Positions 43,201 to 51,283 of a stretch of 64,000 bases of DNA are shown here, in pieces (the first letter of the stretch is position 1; each line of letters starts with the position of its first letter). Below the pieces are notes generated by a model, which saw nothing but the letters and a program-made list of their open reading frames with translations, searched no databases and had not been told where the DNA came from. Source of the stretch: Alphaproteobacteria bacterium (GTDB lineage Bacteria > Pseudomonadota > Alphaproteobacteria > Micropepsales > Micropepsaceae); the NCBI GenBank assembly GCA_028871345.1, contig JAGWNK010000001.1, forward strand, positions 1 through 64,000, given 5' to 3'. Both the position numbers and the translations under genes were made by a program.

Positions 43201-45141
43201 TTAGAACTGTTCTCCCCTGGGGCCGCGGCAGCCGTCTCGCCCGACGCCGAAGTCTGATCCGTCGTCGCCGCGCACCACGCCGCAGGCGCCTTCGGCCTGC
43301 AGCGCGCGCCCTCCTCTCCAGCCGCGGAAATGCGCGTTGGTGATGGACAGCGCGCTGCTCTTGTCCACGGCCACCGCGTTGGAGGCCTGGGCGCCGTCGA
43401 ACGTCGCGGAGGAAACAACCAGCGGCGTGTCGCTCCCGCGATAGGACAGGAGGTAGCTCTTCGTCGGTCCGCCGAAATAGGCCTCGTTGTCGATCACGAC
43501 GCGTGCGCCCGGCCCGCCGGTGTATCCCGAACCCCGCGATCCATCGTGCGCGTAAAGCCCGTTGCGCGTGGCCGAGCACTGACCGCCGTGGATCTCGACG
43601 GTCCCCGGATAGCCGGAAGACGCGCTGCCGGAGTTCAGCTCGTAGCAGACCGAGCCTTCACCGGTCATGGTGGCGTGGTTGTCGCGGAATATCGTGGTCG
43701 AGGCGTGGGCGTCACGCGCCGCGGCGATCCGCATCGCGATCGCACCGGGACGCGAGGACTGGATGGAATTGTTGGCGAAGGTCACCGTGGTGCCGGCGGC
43801 GGCCGGATTGATGAGGAAGGTCTTGTAGTTATCGGCGAGTTTCATGCCGGTGATGGAGCTGTCGAGGCAGGAATTGCAGTGGATCGCTGCCGCCTCGATG
43901 CCGGCTACGTTGGTGCCGAACTGCCCGCTGAAATGGCCGCCCACGATGCGGTTGTGCTTGGTGCCGGCGAAATAGGCGCAGCCTTCATAGGCATTGGTGC
44001 AGGTCGGGTTGATGAGCGTGAAGCCGTCCATCGCGGTGCGCGTGGCCGTCGGGGCGCTCGAATAGGAGGCAAAGGAGTAGGCCGTGATGAAGCCCGTGGC
44101 CGCTCCCGCGCCGGCGTTCTCCGCCACCGGGTTCACTGCCCTGACGTCGGTCACGCCGTAGTACGCCATGATGGCGTTGCGCTTGTACTTCAGATCCGCA
44201 TAGAGATCGTTGATCGTGACGTGACCGACCGTGCCGTTGATATTGGAGCTTCCTCCCGGCTGGACCAGCTGCCCTTCGATGCGGATGCAGTTGGCCTCGG
44301 CGCCGGCGATCGCCGGATTGGGGTCGTTGCCCGGCGCGGACAGGCAGCGGAAGCGGTCGATCGTCATGTCGCTGATCCGGCAGGAATCGCATTGGCCGGC
44401 GTTTTCGATGCGGATGTCGCCCGTCACCGTGGCGTTTTCCGTGGTCACGTCGCTGACGCCGGAGTGCCCCATCGGTCCCGTGGCGGTGTTCCTGCCGCTG
44501 AAGAGGATGACGGCAGTGCCTTTCTTCCCGGCGACGTCGATGTGGCAGTTGCGGACATAGTTGTTCATCGGGTCGTAGAACTGGATGACATCATGGATGA
44601 AGCCGTAGGAGCCGGTCAGCTCCAAGGTGACGTTCGTGCTTCCGCAGGCGATGGAGACGTTGCGCCGCGGGGCGAAGGGCGCCGCGTTGAGCTTCGAGGT
44701 GTCGATGCCGTAGACGTTGCCGGATCGCGTCTGCGGCAGAAACACCGTGCCCCCGTTCGGCAGCGAATTGACGAATGCGATGGCGCTGGAGATGGCCTGG
44801 AAGTTGTCGGTCGTGCCGCCGTCGGGGTTGGCGCCCCACCAGGTGACGTCATAGACCGATTGCGCGCCGGGCTGACGCATGGCGCATCCGTCGCCCGAAT
44901 ACGAGGCCGGCCTGATGGCGAAAAATCCGTCGGGCTTCACCGGGCAGTTGTCGGTCCATTGGAAGTGTCCCGCGCCCGAACCGGACCCCGGCACCACTTC
45001 GGCGACATCGAACCCGCCTTGCATGGCCGATGCGGGGAGGTTTCGGACCGCCTGCAGGTCCTGATATTGCGCGGCGCGGGCTCCGCCCGCCACGAGCGAT
45101 GCGGAAGCCAGGACGAGAAGCACGAGGTTGCGGATGGACAT
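43201..45141 (-). CDS. secreted right-handed beta-helix (pectate-lyase-like) protein
   Basis: 646 residues with a signal peptide (MSIRNLVLLVLASASLVAGG). After a leader region comes YDVTWWGANPDGGTTDNFQA, the typical start of pectin-lyase-like/tailspike beta-helices. Repeated rungs follow, with Asn and Cys stacks (NYVRNCHIDVAG, NRIVGGHFSGQFGT, HCNSCLDSSITGMKL). No canonical polysaccharide-lyase active-site set could be assigned. Probably binds or cleaves a polymer outside the cell. Divergent from the GH79 gene across 242 bases, suggesting joint control. Confidence 0.75.
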   Translation of the reverse strand: MSIRNLVLLVLASASLVAGGARAAQYQDLQAVRNLPASAMQGGFDVAEVVPGSGSGAGHFQWTDNCPVKPDGFFAIRPASYSGDGCAMRQPGAQSVYDVTWWGANPDGGTTDNFQAISSAIAFVNSLPNGGTVFLPQTRSGNVYGIDTSKLNAAPFAPRRNVSIACGSTNVTLELTGSYGFIHDVIQFYDPMNNYVRNCHIDVAGKKGTAVILFSGRNTATGPMGHSGVSDVTTENATVTGDIRIENAGQCDSCRISDMTIDRFRCLSAPGNDPNPAIAGAEANCIRIEGQLVQPGGSSNINGTVGHVTINDLYADLKYKRNAIMAYYGVTDVRAVNPVAENAGAGAATGFITAYSFASYSSAPTATRTAMDGFTLINPTCTNAYEGCAYFAGTKHNRIVGGHFSGQFGTNVAGIEAAAIHCNSCLDSSITGMKLADNYKTFLINPAAAGTTVTFANNSIQSSRPGAIAMRIAAARDAHASTTIFRDNHATMTGEGSVCYELNSGSASSGYPGTVEIHGGQCSATRNGLYAHDGSRGSGYTGGPGARVVIDNEAYFGGPTKSYLLSYRGSDTPLVVSSATFDGAQASNAVAVDKSSALSITNAHFRGWRGGRALQAEGACGVVRGDDGSDFGVGRDGCRGPRGEQF

Positions 45142-45383
45142 CTGTACGGCCTCGGAAAGGTGAGAGGGAAGGCGGCGATGCCGCCAGGAACGGATGCAGG
45201 CGCCATATTACCTCAGGAATTCCGTTTCGCTTGTGGGCAAAATCGAATGGCAGGGCGGCCAAAAGATGACCGTAGGATATGGCCCGACTGGCGCTTGGCG
45301 CAGTCGGGCCGGATTTGGGGCAGGTCGGCCGAACGCAGTGTGTCGCTTTTGACAGGTCATCTTGCTTGACGTCGAATAAGCCC

Positions 45384-46799
45384 ATGAACCGCCGCGCCTT
45401 CCTTCAATTGTGCGCCTCGGGCGTTTGCGCCCGGGCGGCATTTGCGGATCCCGTGCCGATGCGCCTGACCATCCACCCCGACCGCCTTGGCCCCGCCATC
45501 GCGGACGATTTCGCCGGCCTCAGTTACGAGTCGTCGCAATTGCACTTTCCGGACTTCTTCTCAGGCGCGAATCAAGAGCTTGTCGATGTCGTACGAAACC
45601 TCGGCGCCAACGGCGTGTTGCGGATCGGAGGCAACACCAGCGCGCGCACGGTGTGGACCACGGATGAAAACGATGTCCCTGCTGATGCAAGCCAAGTGCA
45701 GGGACCCGACACCGGCCAGCAGGCTCCCCCTTTCCGGACCATTACGCCGCGCGCCATTCGCAACCTGCGGGATTTCCTGGACGCAACGGGATGGTCGCTG
45801 ATCTACGGCCTGAACATGGGCACCGGCAGCGCCGAGGCTGCCGTGACGGAGGCTAGCGCCGTCGTGGACACGGTGGGATCGAAACTCCTGGCGCTACAGT
45901 TCTGCAACGAGCCGGATTTGTTCCACAAGAACGGCGTACGGCCGCAGGGCTATGCCTTTCCGCAATTTTCAGAGGAGTGGCGGCGGTTCTTGGCGGCGGT
46001 CCGTGCCAGGCTGCCCCAGGCGGTGTTCGCAGGCCCCGACACGGCTGCCGACGACTGGCTGATACCCTTCGCCCGGACCTTCCGGACCGACATCGCGTTC
46101 CTGACCCAGCATTACTATGCGCTCGGCCCGCCGACGGACCCTTCCATGACGATCGAGCGTCTTCTGGGGCCTGACGAAAAACTCGAGAAGACCTTCACCG
46201 TTCTGGACGAATTGAAGAAGGAAACGGGACTGCCGTTCCGTATGGCCGAGACGAACTCCTGCTGGGGCGGCGGCAAGACCGGAGTCAGCAACACGTTCGC
46301 TTCGGCGCTGTGGGGCGTCGAACTGATGTGCAAGGTCGGCTCGGCCGGCGGCATCGGCATCAATTTCCACGGCGGAGGTTATGGCTGGTACACGCCCATC
46401 GCGGGATCGCCAGGTCGCGGGTATGAAGCCCGGCCGCTCTATTATGGGATGTTGTTGTTCAAGGCCGCCGGCACGGGGCAAACGGTTGAGGCGCGGTTCG
46501 ATGACGGCCCAAGTGATGCGATCAGCGCCTTTGCGGTGCGCGGCAGAGGTGAATTAAGCGTCATCCTCATCAACAAGAGCGACCAGAGAATCCCCGTCGC
46601 GGTCGTACCGCAGATGGCAGTGATTTCATGCTCGGCGACGTATCTGATGGCGCCGACGCTCGACGACACGGATCACACCACCCTTGGCGGCGCCCGGGCG
46701 GGTGACCACGGCGAAAAGACGGCCGACGCCAAGCCGCTGACGCCCTTCGCGCCGGTCGATGTGCCCCCGTACAGCGCCGTGCTGGTGAAATTGCGATAG
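45384..46799 (+). CDS. glycoside hydrolase family 79-like (heparanase/beta-glucuronidase type)
   Basis: 471 residues. The N-terminal signal MNRRAFLQLCASGVCARAAF has a weak Tat flavour. The (beta/alpha)8 barrel carries GVLRIGGNTSARTVW, acid/base Glu176 in FCNEPDLF and nucleophile Glu289 in RMAETNSCWGGG. The 113-residue spacing and both motifs fit clan GH-A family GH79. A C-terminal beta domain follows (LSVILINKSDQRIPVAVV). Likely removes glucuronic acid from a polysaccharide. ATG 45384 chosen for the signal peptide. Three bases separate its stop from the convergent marR-type gene. Confidence 0.85.
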   Translation: MNRRAFLQLCASGVCARAAFADPVPMRLTIHPDRLGPAIADDFAGLSYESSQLHFPDFFSGANQELVDVVRNLGANGVLRIGGNTSARTVWTTDENDVPADASQVQGPDTGQQAPPFRTITPRAIRNLRDFLDATGWSLIYGLNMGTGSAEAAVTEASAVVDTVGSKLLALQFCNEPDLFHKNGVRPQGYAFPQFSEEWRRFLAAVRARLPQAVFAGPDTAADDWLIPFARTFRTDIAFLTQHYYALGPPTDPSMTIERLLGPDEKLEKTFTVLDELKKETGLPFRMAETNSCWGGGKTGVSNTFASALWGVELMCKVGSAGGIGINFHGGGYGWYTPIAGSPGRGYEARPLYYGMLLFKAAGTGQTVEARFDDGPSDAISAFAVRGRGELSVILINKSDQRIPVAVVPQMAVISCSATYLMAPTLDDTDHTTLGGARAGDHGEKTADAKPLTPFAPVDVPPYSAVLVKLR

Positions 46800-46802
46800 C
46801 GC

Positions 46803-47261
46803 TTACAAATCCTGGTATCGGCAAATTCGCTGCAGATCGGCGCGAAGGGCCGTGGCGGAACGATCAAAGATCTGTTCGAGGTCCCCATGCGCGGTCTCCC
46901 ACAGGGGCACCGCGGCCGCTAAGGCCTTGCGGCCCGCAGCCGTGAGATTCACGCGCCTGCCGCGCTTGTCGCTCCGGTCGGGCACGACCTTGGCCAGACG
47001 GCGACGCATCAGCGGCTTGAGATTGGCGGTCAGGGTGGTGCGGTCCATGGCGAGGAACTCGGCAACCTCGCCCATCCTGGGAGGTGTCGGCCGGTTGAGC
47101 GACATGAGGAGCGAGAACTGTCCGTTGGTCAGCCCGGCGGGCGCCAGCACATCGTCGAACAGACGCGACAATTTCCGAGCCGCGCGATTGACCAGCAGGC
47201 ACATGCAGGCATCGCGGACGCGGGCCGTGCATTCGAATGAAACCGAATCCCCGGTTGACAT
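46803..47261 (-). CDS. MarR-family transcriptional regulator
   Basis: 152 residues with the winged-helix fold: GLTNGQFSLLMSLNRPTPPR, MGEVAEFLAMDRTTLTANLK (recognition helix), VPDRSDKRGRRVNLTAAGRK (wing). Two Cys near the N terminus (ACMCLLVNRAARKL) could sense oxidants. An 18-base palindrome lies just upstream, shared with the divergent VOC gene. Probably represses both. Confidence 0.9.
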   Translation of the reverse strand: MSTGDSVSFECTARVRDACMCLLVNRAARKLSRLFDDVLAPAGLTNGQFSLLMSLNRPTPPRMGEVAEFLAMDRTTLTANLKPLMRRRLAKVVPDRSDKRGRRVNLTAAGRKALAAAVPLWETAHGDLEQIFDRSATALRADLQRICRYQDL

Positions 47262-47270
47262 GCGCCTCTA

Positions 47271-47288
47271 TACGTTGATATCAACGTA
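47271..47288. promoter_or_regulatory. MarR-type operator palindrome
   Basis: TACGTTGATATCAACGTA is a perfect 18-base palindrome, beginning 10 bases from the marR-type start codon and 87 bases before the divergent VOC gene. TTGAT-ATCAA cores are usual for MarR regulators. Position suggests autorepression plus control of the neighbour. Confidence 0.75.
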
Positions 47289-47374
47289 ATTGGCAACGGT
47301 GCATGCCCGCGACAAAAGTTCCTGGCGAAGAATCCAACTGCAGCAAGCCGCCAAACCCAACGCAGGAGGAACCA

Positions 47375-47797
47375 GTGCAGGCCAATGCTTATCTGATGTT
47401 CAATGGCGATTGCGAAGAGGCTCTTCGGTACTACGCCAAGGTCACCGGCGGCACGATCGAAGCGATGATGCCACATCGCGGCACGCCGGCAGAAGCCCAG
47501 ACACCCGAGGAATGGCGCGACAAGATCATCCACGCCCGCCTGAAGATCGGTGACACCATTGTCATGGCGTCAGATGCGCCACCGGGGCATCAGCACAAGG
47601 AGACTGCCGGCTTCAGCATCTGCCTGCGCGTCGACAGCGACGCAGATGCCGAGCGAATCTTCGCGGCACTCGCTGATGGGGCCCGGGCGACTGGCATGCC
47701 AATGGGGCCGACGTTCTTCGCCAGCCGCTTCGGGATGGTGACGGACCGCTTCGGCACGCCTTGGATGGTGATTCACGAAAAGAAGAGCGGAACCTGA
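47375..47797 (+). CDS. VOC/PhnB-like (glyoxalase superfamily) protein
   Basis: 140 residues from GTG 47375, chosen because AGGAGGA sits five bases upstream and the fold starts at once. It contains AYLMFNGDCEEALRYYAKVT, HARLKIGDTIVMASDAPPG and FGMVTDRFGTPWMVIHE, the PhnB/3-demethylubiquinone-methyltransferase-like pattern of the vicinal-oxygen-chelate fold. Reaction unknown; such genes are often paired with a MarR-type repressor, as here. Confidence 0.85.
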   Translation: MQANAYLMFNGDCEEALRYYAKVTGGTIEAMMPHRGTPAEAQTPEEWRDKIIHARLKIGDTIVMASDAPPGHQHKETAGFSICLRVDSDADAERIFAALADGARATGMPMGPTFFASRFGMVTDRFGTPWMVIHEKKSGT

Positions 47798-47859
47798 AGC
47801 TGGACAGCTCCGCAAAGCGGCGGCTGTCGTGCAAGGTTCCGCTATCTCGCCGTGGGCTC

Positions 47860-48198
47860 TCAGCGGTCCTCGTCCCGAGGACCGCAGCGCCGGTGGTAGG
47901 CCGCGCGGCCGCCGTGGCGGCGCCAGTACGGCGCTCCAAGATCGAGCTGACAGGGATCTGTCACGCCGCCGATGACCGCGCCGCTGACAGCGCCAATGGC
48001 CGCGCCCGTCGCCGCAGTGCCCGTCGCCGCGCCGATGATCGCGCCGCCCGCCGCGCCTATCATCGCGCCGGACAGCATGCGGTCGCTCGGGTCGGTACCG
48101 CATCCGGAGAGCGCAAGGACCGAGGTCAAAACGACGGCTGTTGGCAATAATCGCCGCAGTGAATGCAGATTGATACGTCGCAGGGTTTCTCCGTGCAT
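47860..48198 (-). CDS. glycine-zipper lipoprotein
   Basis: 112 residues. The lipobox LALSGC follows a hydrophobic segment. It is followed by a glycine-zipper (SGAMIGAAGGAIIGAATGTA, continuing GAAIGAVSGAVIGG) that resembles Rick_17kDa/OmpA-type membrane-inserting domains, and a short basic tail. Predicted outer-membrane lipoprotein, function unknown. Confidence 0.7.
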   Translation of the reverse strand: MHGETLRRINLHSLRRLLPTAVVLTSVLALSGCGTDPSDRMLSGAMIGAAGGAIIGAATGTAATGAAIGAVSGAVIGGVTDPCQLDLGAPYWRRHGGRAAYHRRCGPRDEDR

Positions 48199-48395
48199 CG
48201 CAAAGCTCCAATTTGTCGATGTGCCGGGTTACCGGCCGTTTGGGACGGATATCAGGAAGGTTGGTGGGGGGGTGGCGCTATCGCGCCGACCGAGGGGGCT
48301 GTGGGGGAGAGCCGCCGCGGACTACACCACCACCCCACCAATTGCGAAGTCTATCCATCCATGCCCTGGTAACGTCGGTCACCTGAGCCTGGTTC

Positions 48396-48869
48396 TCACT
48401 GACTTGTTCCACTGCTGCCCGAATACGCCGGCAACTTCCGAAGCTCGCGCGTCGTTAGCGTCGTCGAGTAGCCACTGCCGCTGGTACGCTGCTGCAGATC
48501 GCTTACCGGTATCAACACTTCCCTGCCGCCCATGCCCATGCGGCGTTCGACGTTGACGACGGCCGCCTGCTGGCCCTTTGAATCCGTAGTCATCGAGGCG
48601 ACGGTACCGATCTTCCTTCCCCGCGAATTATAGATCGTCTGTCCCGTCAAATCCGAGGACTGAGCTCCCGTACTGGGGCTCGAGGGCGCCATCTGCTGAT
48701 CTGTCGGCGATGTCGTGGTCGGCTGGGACGGCGTCGATTGTGAAGGCGGCATGGTCTGATCGGGTGCAGCCGTCGAAGAACCCGCCGGGGTGCTCGACTG
48801 GGCTCCGGCCGCCGACAACATCAGGGTTCCCGCAATAATGGCAACGCAGGTTGAAAGGAGTCTGTTCAT
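48396..48869 (-). CDS. exported PRC-barrel protein
   Basis: 157 residues from ATG 48869 (GAAAGGAG upstream). The signal peptide ends near SAAGAQ. A Ser/Thr/Pro/Gln-rich linker of about 50 residues leads to a PRC-barrel domain (GQTIYNSRGRKIGTVASMTT, VLIPVSDLQQRT, LRKLPAY). PRC barrels bind partner proteins or RNA; exported forms are common in alphaproteobacteria and have no defined role. Confidence 0.75.
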   Translation of the reverse strand: MNRLLSTCVAIIAGTLMLSAAGAQSSTPAGSSTAAPDQTMPPSQSTPSQPTTTSPTDQQMAPSSPSTGAQSSDLTGQTIYNSRGRKIGTVASMTTDSKGQQAAVVNVERRMGMGGREVLIPVSDLQQRTSGSGYSTTLTTRELRKLPAYSGSSGTSQ

Positions 48870-49071
48870 TGTTCCTCTCCGGTTTGGCCCCATTTCCGGG
48901 CCTCTCCCCAACCCCGTGTGATCTGCGCACAACTGCGCGAAAAGAGGGTATCCTGACCCCGCTTGTACGCATGTGATTAATGTGGGACAAAAATCGGTAT
49001 CAGTAAGGCTTTATTGAAACTGGGCGTGCAACTTTTGCTGTGTCCTTCTGAGTGGGCCCGACAAGCTGTCG

Positions 49072-49782
49072 ATGTGTCGTATCATAGCCGGGATTATCGC
49101 CCTTCTCTCCGTCTGCTGCGGCCTGCACGCAGACCCTGGCTACCGCTTCCTGGAAATCGACGGGCATAATGTGAAATGGGGCGCTCCCAGCCTCGGGCAA
49201 GGCGCAACGCTCACCTACGCCGTCGTCGATTCGCAGACGACCGTCGCAGGCACCGTCAACTGCCGTGCGCTCCGCGGCATGAACACCCTGCTGACCCGGT
49301 CCAAGGTTGCGGCGCAGGTATTCAGCAATCAGCTCTCAGCCGCATTCGCTCTGTGGAGCGCCAAGGCAAATGTCTCTTTCCGAGCGGCTACCGACCCGGA
49401 GAAGGCTGACATCGTGGTCGCCGCAGAGGCTCAAGACGACGGCATCGCGTATACCGACGTGGCACCGGCTGTTTCCGACGGTGGCGCCATCTTGCCTCTC
49501 AGGAGGGCCATCATTTGTTTGAATCCAACCGTGACTTGGACTGCATCGGTGCAATCGTCCGCCGGTAGCTATCGCCTGGAGTATGTCCTCGCCCACGAGA
49601 TCGGGCATGTCCTCGGCCTCGACCACCCGAGCCCGAGAGGCGAGATCATGTCATTCGAGTACAGCAGCGCGGCACACGTCGCACTCCAGCCCGGTGACAT
49701 TGCGGGAATCATTGCCCTGTATGGCGAGCCGGAACCAGGGCCGGTCTTGGCTCTCGCGAGTGCATCTCACGCAAATCGCTAA
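49072..49782 (+). CDS. matrixin-like zinc metalloprotease
   Basis: 236 residues with a signal peptide (MCRIIAGIIALLSVCCGLHA). WGAPSLGQGATLTYAVVD opens a matrixin-type catalytic domain. The zinc site is AHEIGHVLGLDHP (HExxHxxGxxH) and the Met-turn is GEIMSFEYSS. It belongs with the metzincins (M10A-like), secreted or periplasmic. No propeptide Cys switch is evident. Stands alone between a PRC-barrel gene and the lipoprotein/two-component operon. Confidence 0.85.
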   Translation: MCRIIAGIIALLSVCCGLHADPGYRFLEIDGHNVKWGAPSLGQGATLTYAVVDSQTTVAGTVNCRALRGMNTLLTRSKVAAQVFSNQLSAAFALWSAKANVSFRAATDPEKADIVVAAEAQDDGIAYTDVAPAVSDGGAILPLRRAIICLNPTVTWTASVQSSAGSYRLEYVLAHEIGHVLGLDHPSPRGEIMSFEYSSAAHVALQPGDIAGIIALYGEPEPGPVLALASASHANR

Positions 49783-50049
49783 GGCACCGCTCGCGAGGAA
49801 TTCCCTTACGGCATTTGACAATTTTGTTTGCTATGTGCGCCTTTGGGCGCGTGTTATCGTTTGAGTGGTCAAGGTGCAACGCAGCCCGAGCACAAGTGCC
49901 CCGGCCACGTGGGCGCAGTGAACTCCGGCCACAGGAAACGACCAGCGAACGTCGACGAGAGGCGGGCAGAACCCGTGCAGATTGCTGTACAGTGGCGTGC
50001 ACTGAAAAATGGATGCCCTACCAAGGGTAGCGCAAGAGATGCTTCGACA

Positions 50050-50538
50050 ATGCCACAGATTTGGCACATTGCAGCGGTGGCTTTGTGCGTCTGCGTCGGC
50101 GGATGTGCGACTGCGAGGGACTGGCTTTCCTCGAAGGACAAGCACCCCGCAACGCAGACCGCGGCGACGCAGCCCCCGATAGCGGCACCGGTAGTTCAGC
50201 CGGTGCCGTCAAGGCCGAGACGTCAAATTAGAGAGGTCCATGAAGCGAGGGAGCCCGAAAAGATCGCGAGCATCGACCCCAACAGCCTCTTGGGCCTGGA
50301 GCCGAGCGGCGTTCAGCATTTGCTTGGCGTGCCTGCCAACGTCGCCAAAGGCGACCCGTCCCTGGTATGGACCTATGTCGGGCCAAATTGCTCGTTTCAA
50401 ATCGTCTTTTATCCCGACATCAAGACAACTTCGTTCCACGCGCTCAAGTTCAATAGCACAGAAGGAAGGAATGCCAACGAAGATGTACAAACCTGCATTC
50501 GGTCGATCTTGATGGCGAAGAACAATGGACCAGGATAA
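50050..50538 (+). CDS. lipoprotein preceding the two-component genes
   Basis: 162 residues from ATG 50050. The lipobox CVGGC follows a short hydrophobic segment. A Pro/Thr/Ala-rich linker leads to a compact domain: IASIDPNSLLGLEPSGVQHL, then LGVPANVAKGDPSLVWTY and GPNCSFQIVFYPDI. The last part resembles SmpA/BamE-like small lipoproteins loosely. Its 3' end overlaps the response-regulator start by 14 bases, so the three genes are one operon. It may sense envelope state for the kinase; inference from position. Confidence 0.7.
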   Translation: MPQIWHIAAVALCVCVGGCATARDWLSSKDKHPATQTAATQPPIAAPVVQPVPSRPRRQIREVHEAREPEKIASIDPNSLLGLEPSGVQHLLGVPANVAKGDPSLVWTYVGPNCSFQIVFYPDIKTTSFHALKFNSTEGRNANEDVQTCIRSILMAKNNGPG

Positions 50539-51283
50539 CCGTCAGACACCGCGCGGCCATATTCTCGTTGTCGACGACGACGATCTCTTCCGCGAGTCGG
50601 TCAGCACCAACTTGGTAGACGCCGGCTATTCGACCAACGCCTTCGCCGATGGCCACACCGCCGTGCGCTACCTCACGTCAGGACCGAATGCGGATATCGT
50701 GCTGCTGGACTGGAAGATGCCGGGTATGACGGGAATCGAGGTGCTGCAGCGCCTGCGCCTGGAGAAGATCGATATTCCCGTCATCTTCCTGACAGTGCTT
50801 AACGACCAGATTTACGAGGAGGCGGGCCTGCTGGGCGGGGCCGTCGACTTTGTCGAGAAATCAAGAAGTTTCTCGATCCTTCTTCGTCGTATCGAGCTCA
50901 TCCTCAGCGGCAGCAAAGCGAAGAATACGCAGCAATCGGAGTCGGAGGCGCAGAGCACCGTCCGTTACGGTGACATGATCCTGCGCTACGACTCTCGGCG
51001 TGCCATTTGGAAACAACAAAACGTGGGCCTGACGCTGACCGAATTCAACATTGTCGCTTATCTGACCGAACATTCGGACAGGGACGTCAGCTATCGCGAG
51101 ATCTACGACATCGTTCATGGAGAGGGTTTCGTGGCGGGGGACGGCGAGATCGGTTATCGCACCAACGTCCGGGCCTTCATCAAGCGCATCCGGCAGAAAT
51201 TCCGCGACATCGATCCCGAATTCGGCCAAATTAAGAACTACCCGGGCTTCGGTTACAGGTGGCGGGATGGAAGCGACCACTAG
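50525..51283 (+). CDS. OmpR-family response regulator
   Basis: 252 residues. The receiver domain has HILVVDDDDLF, the phosphoacceptor Asp in IVLLDWKMPGMTG, and Lys in DFVEKSRS. The C-terminal winged helix has GLTLTEFNIVAYL, RTNVRAFIKRIRQKFRDID and the wing end NYPGFGYRW. The domain order and GEGFVAGDGEIGYRTNVRAF remind of ChvI-type regulators. It overlaps the lipoprotein upstream and the kinase downstream. Confidence 0.93.
   Translation: MDQDNRQTPRGHILVVDDDDLFRESVSTNLVDAGYSTNAFADGHTAVRYLTSGPNADIVLLDWKMPGMTGIEVLQRLRLEKIDIPVIFLTVLNDQIYEEAGLLGGAVDFVEKSRSFSILLRRIELILSGSKAKNTQQSESEAQSTVRYGDMILRYDSRRAIWKQQNVGLTLTEFNIVAYLTEHSDRDVSYREIYDIVHGEGFVAGDGEIGYRTNVRAFIKRIRQKFRDIDPEFGQIKNYPGFGYRWRDGSDH

Noticed and set aside
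43330-45369. 679-codon plus-strand open frame opposite the beta-helix gene
   Set aside because: No signal peptide or domain, repetitive Val/Gly/Arg/Asp shadow composition; the minus-strand frame has a signal peptide and beta-helix rungs.
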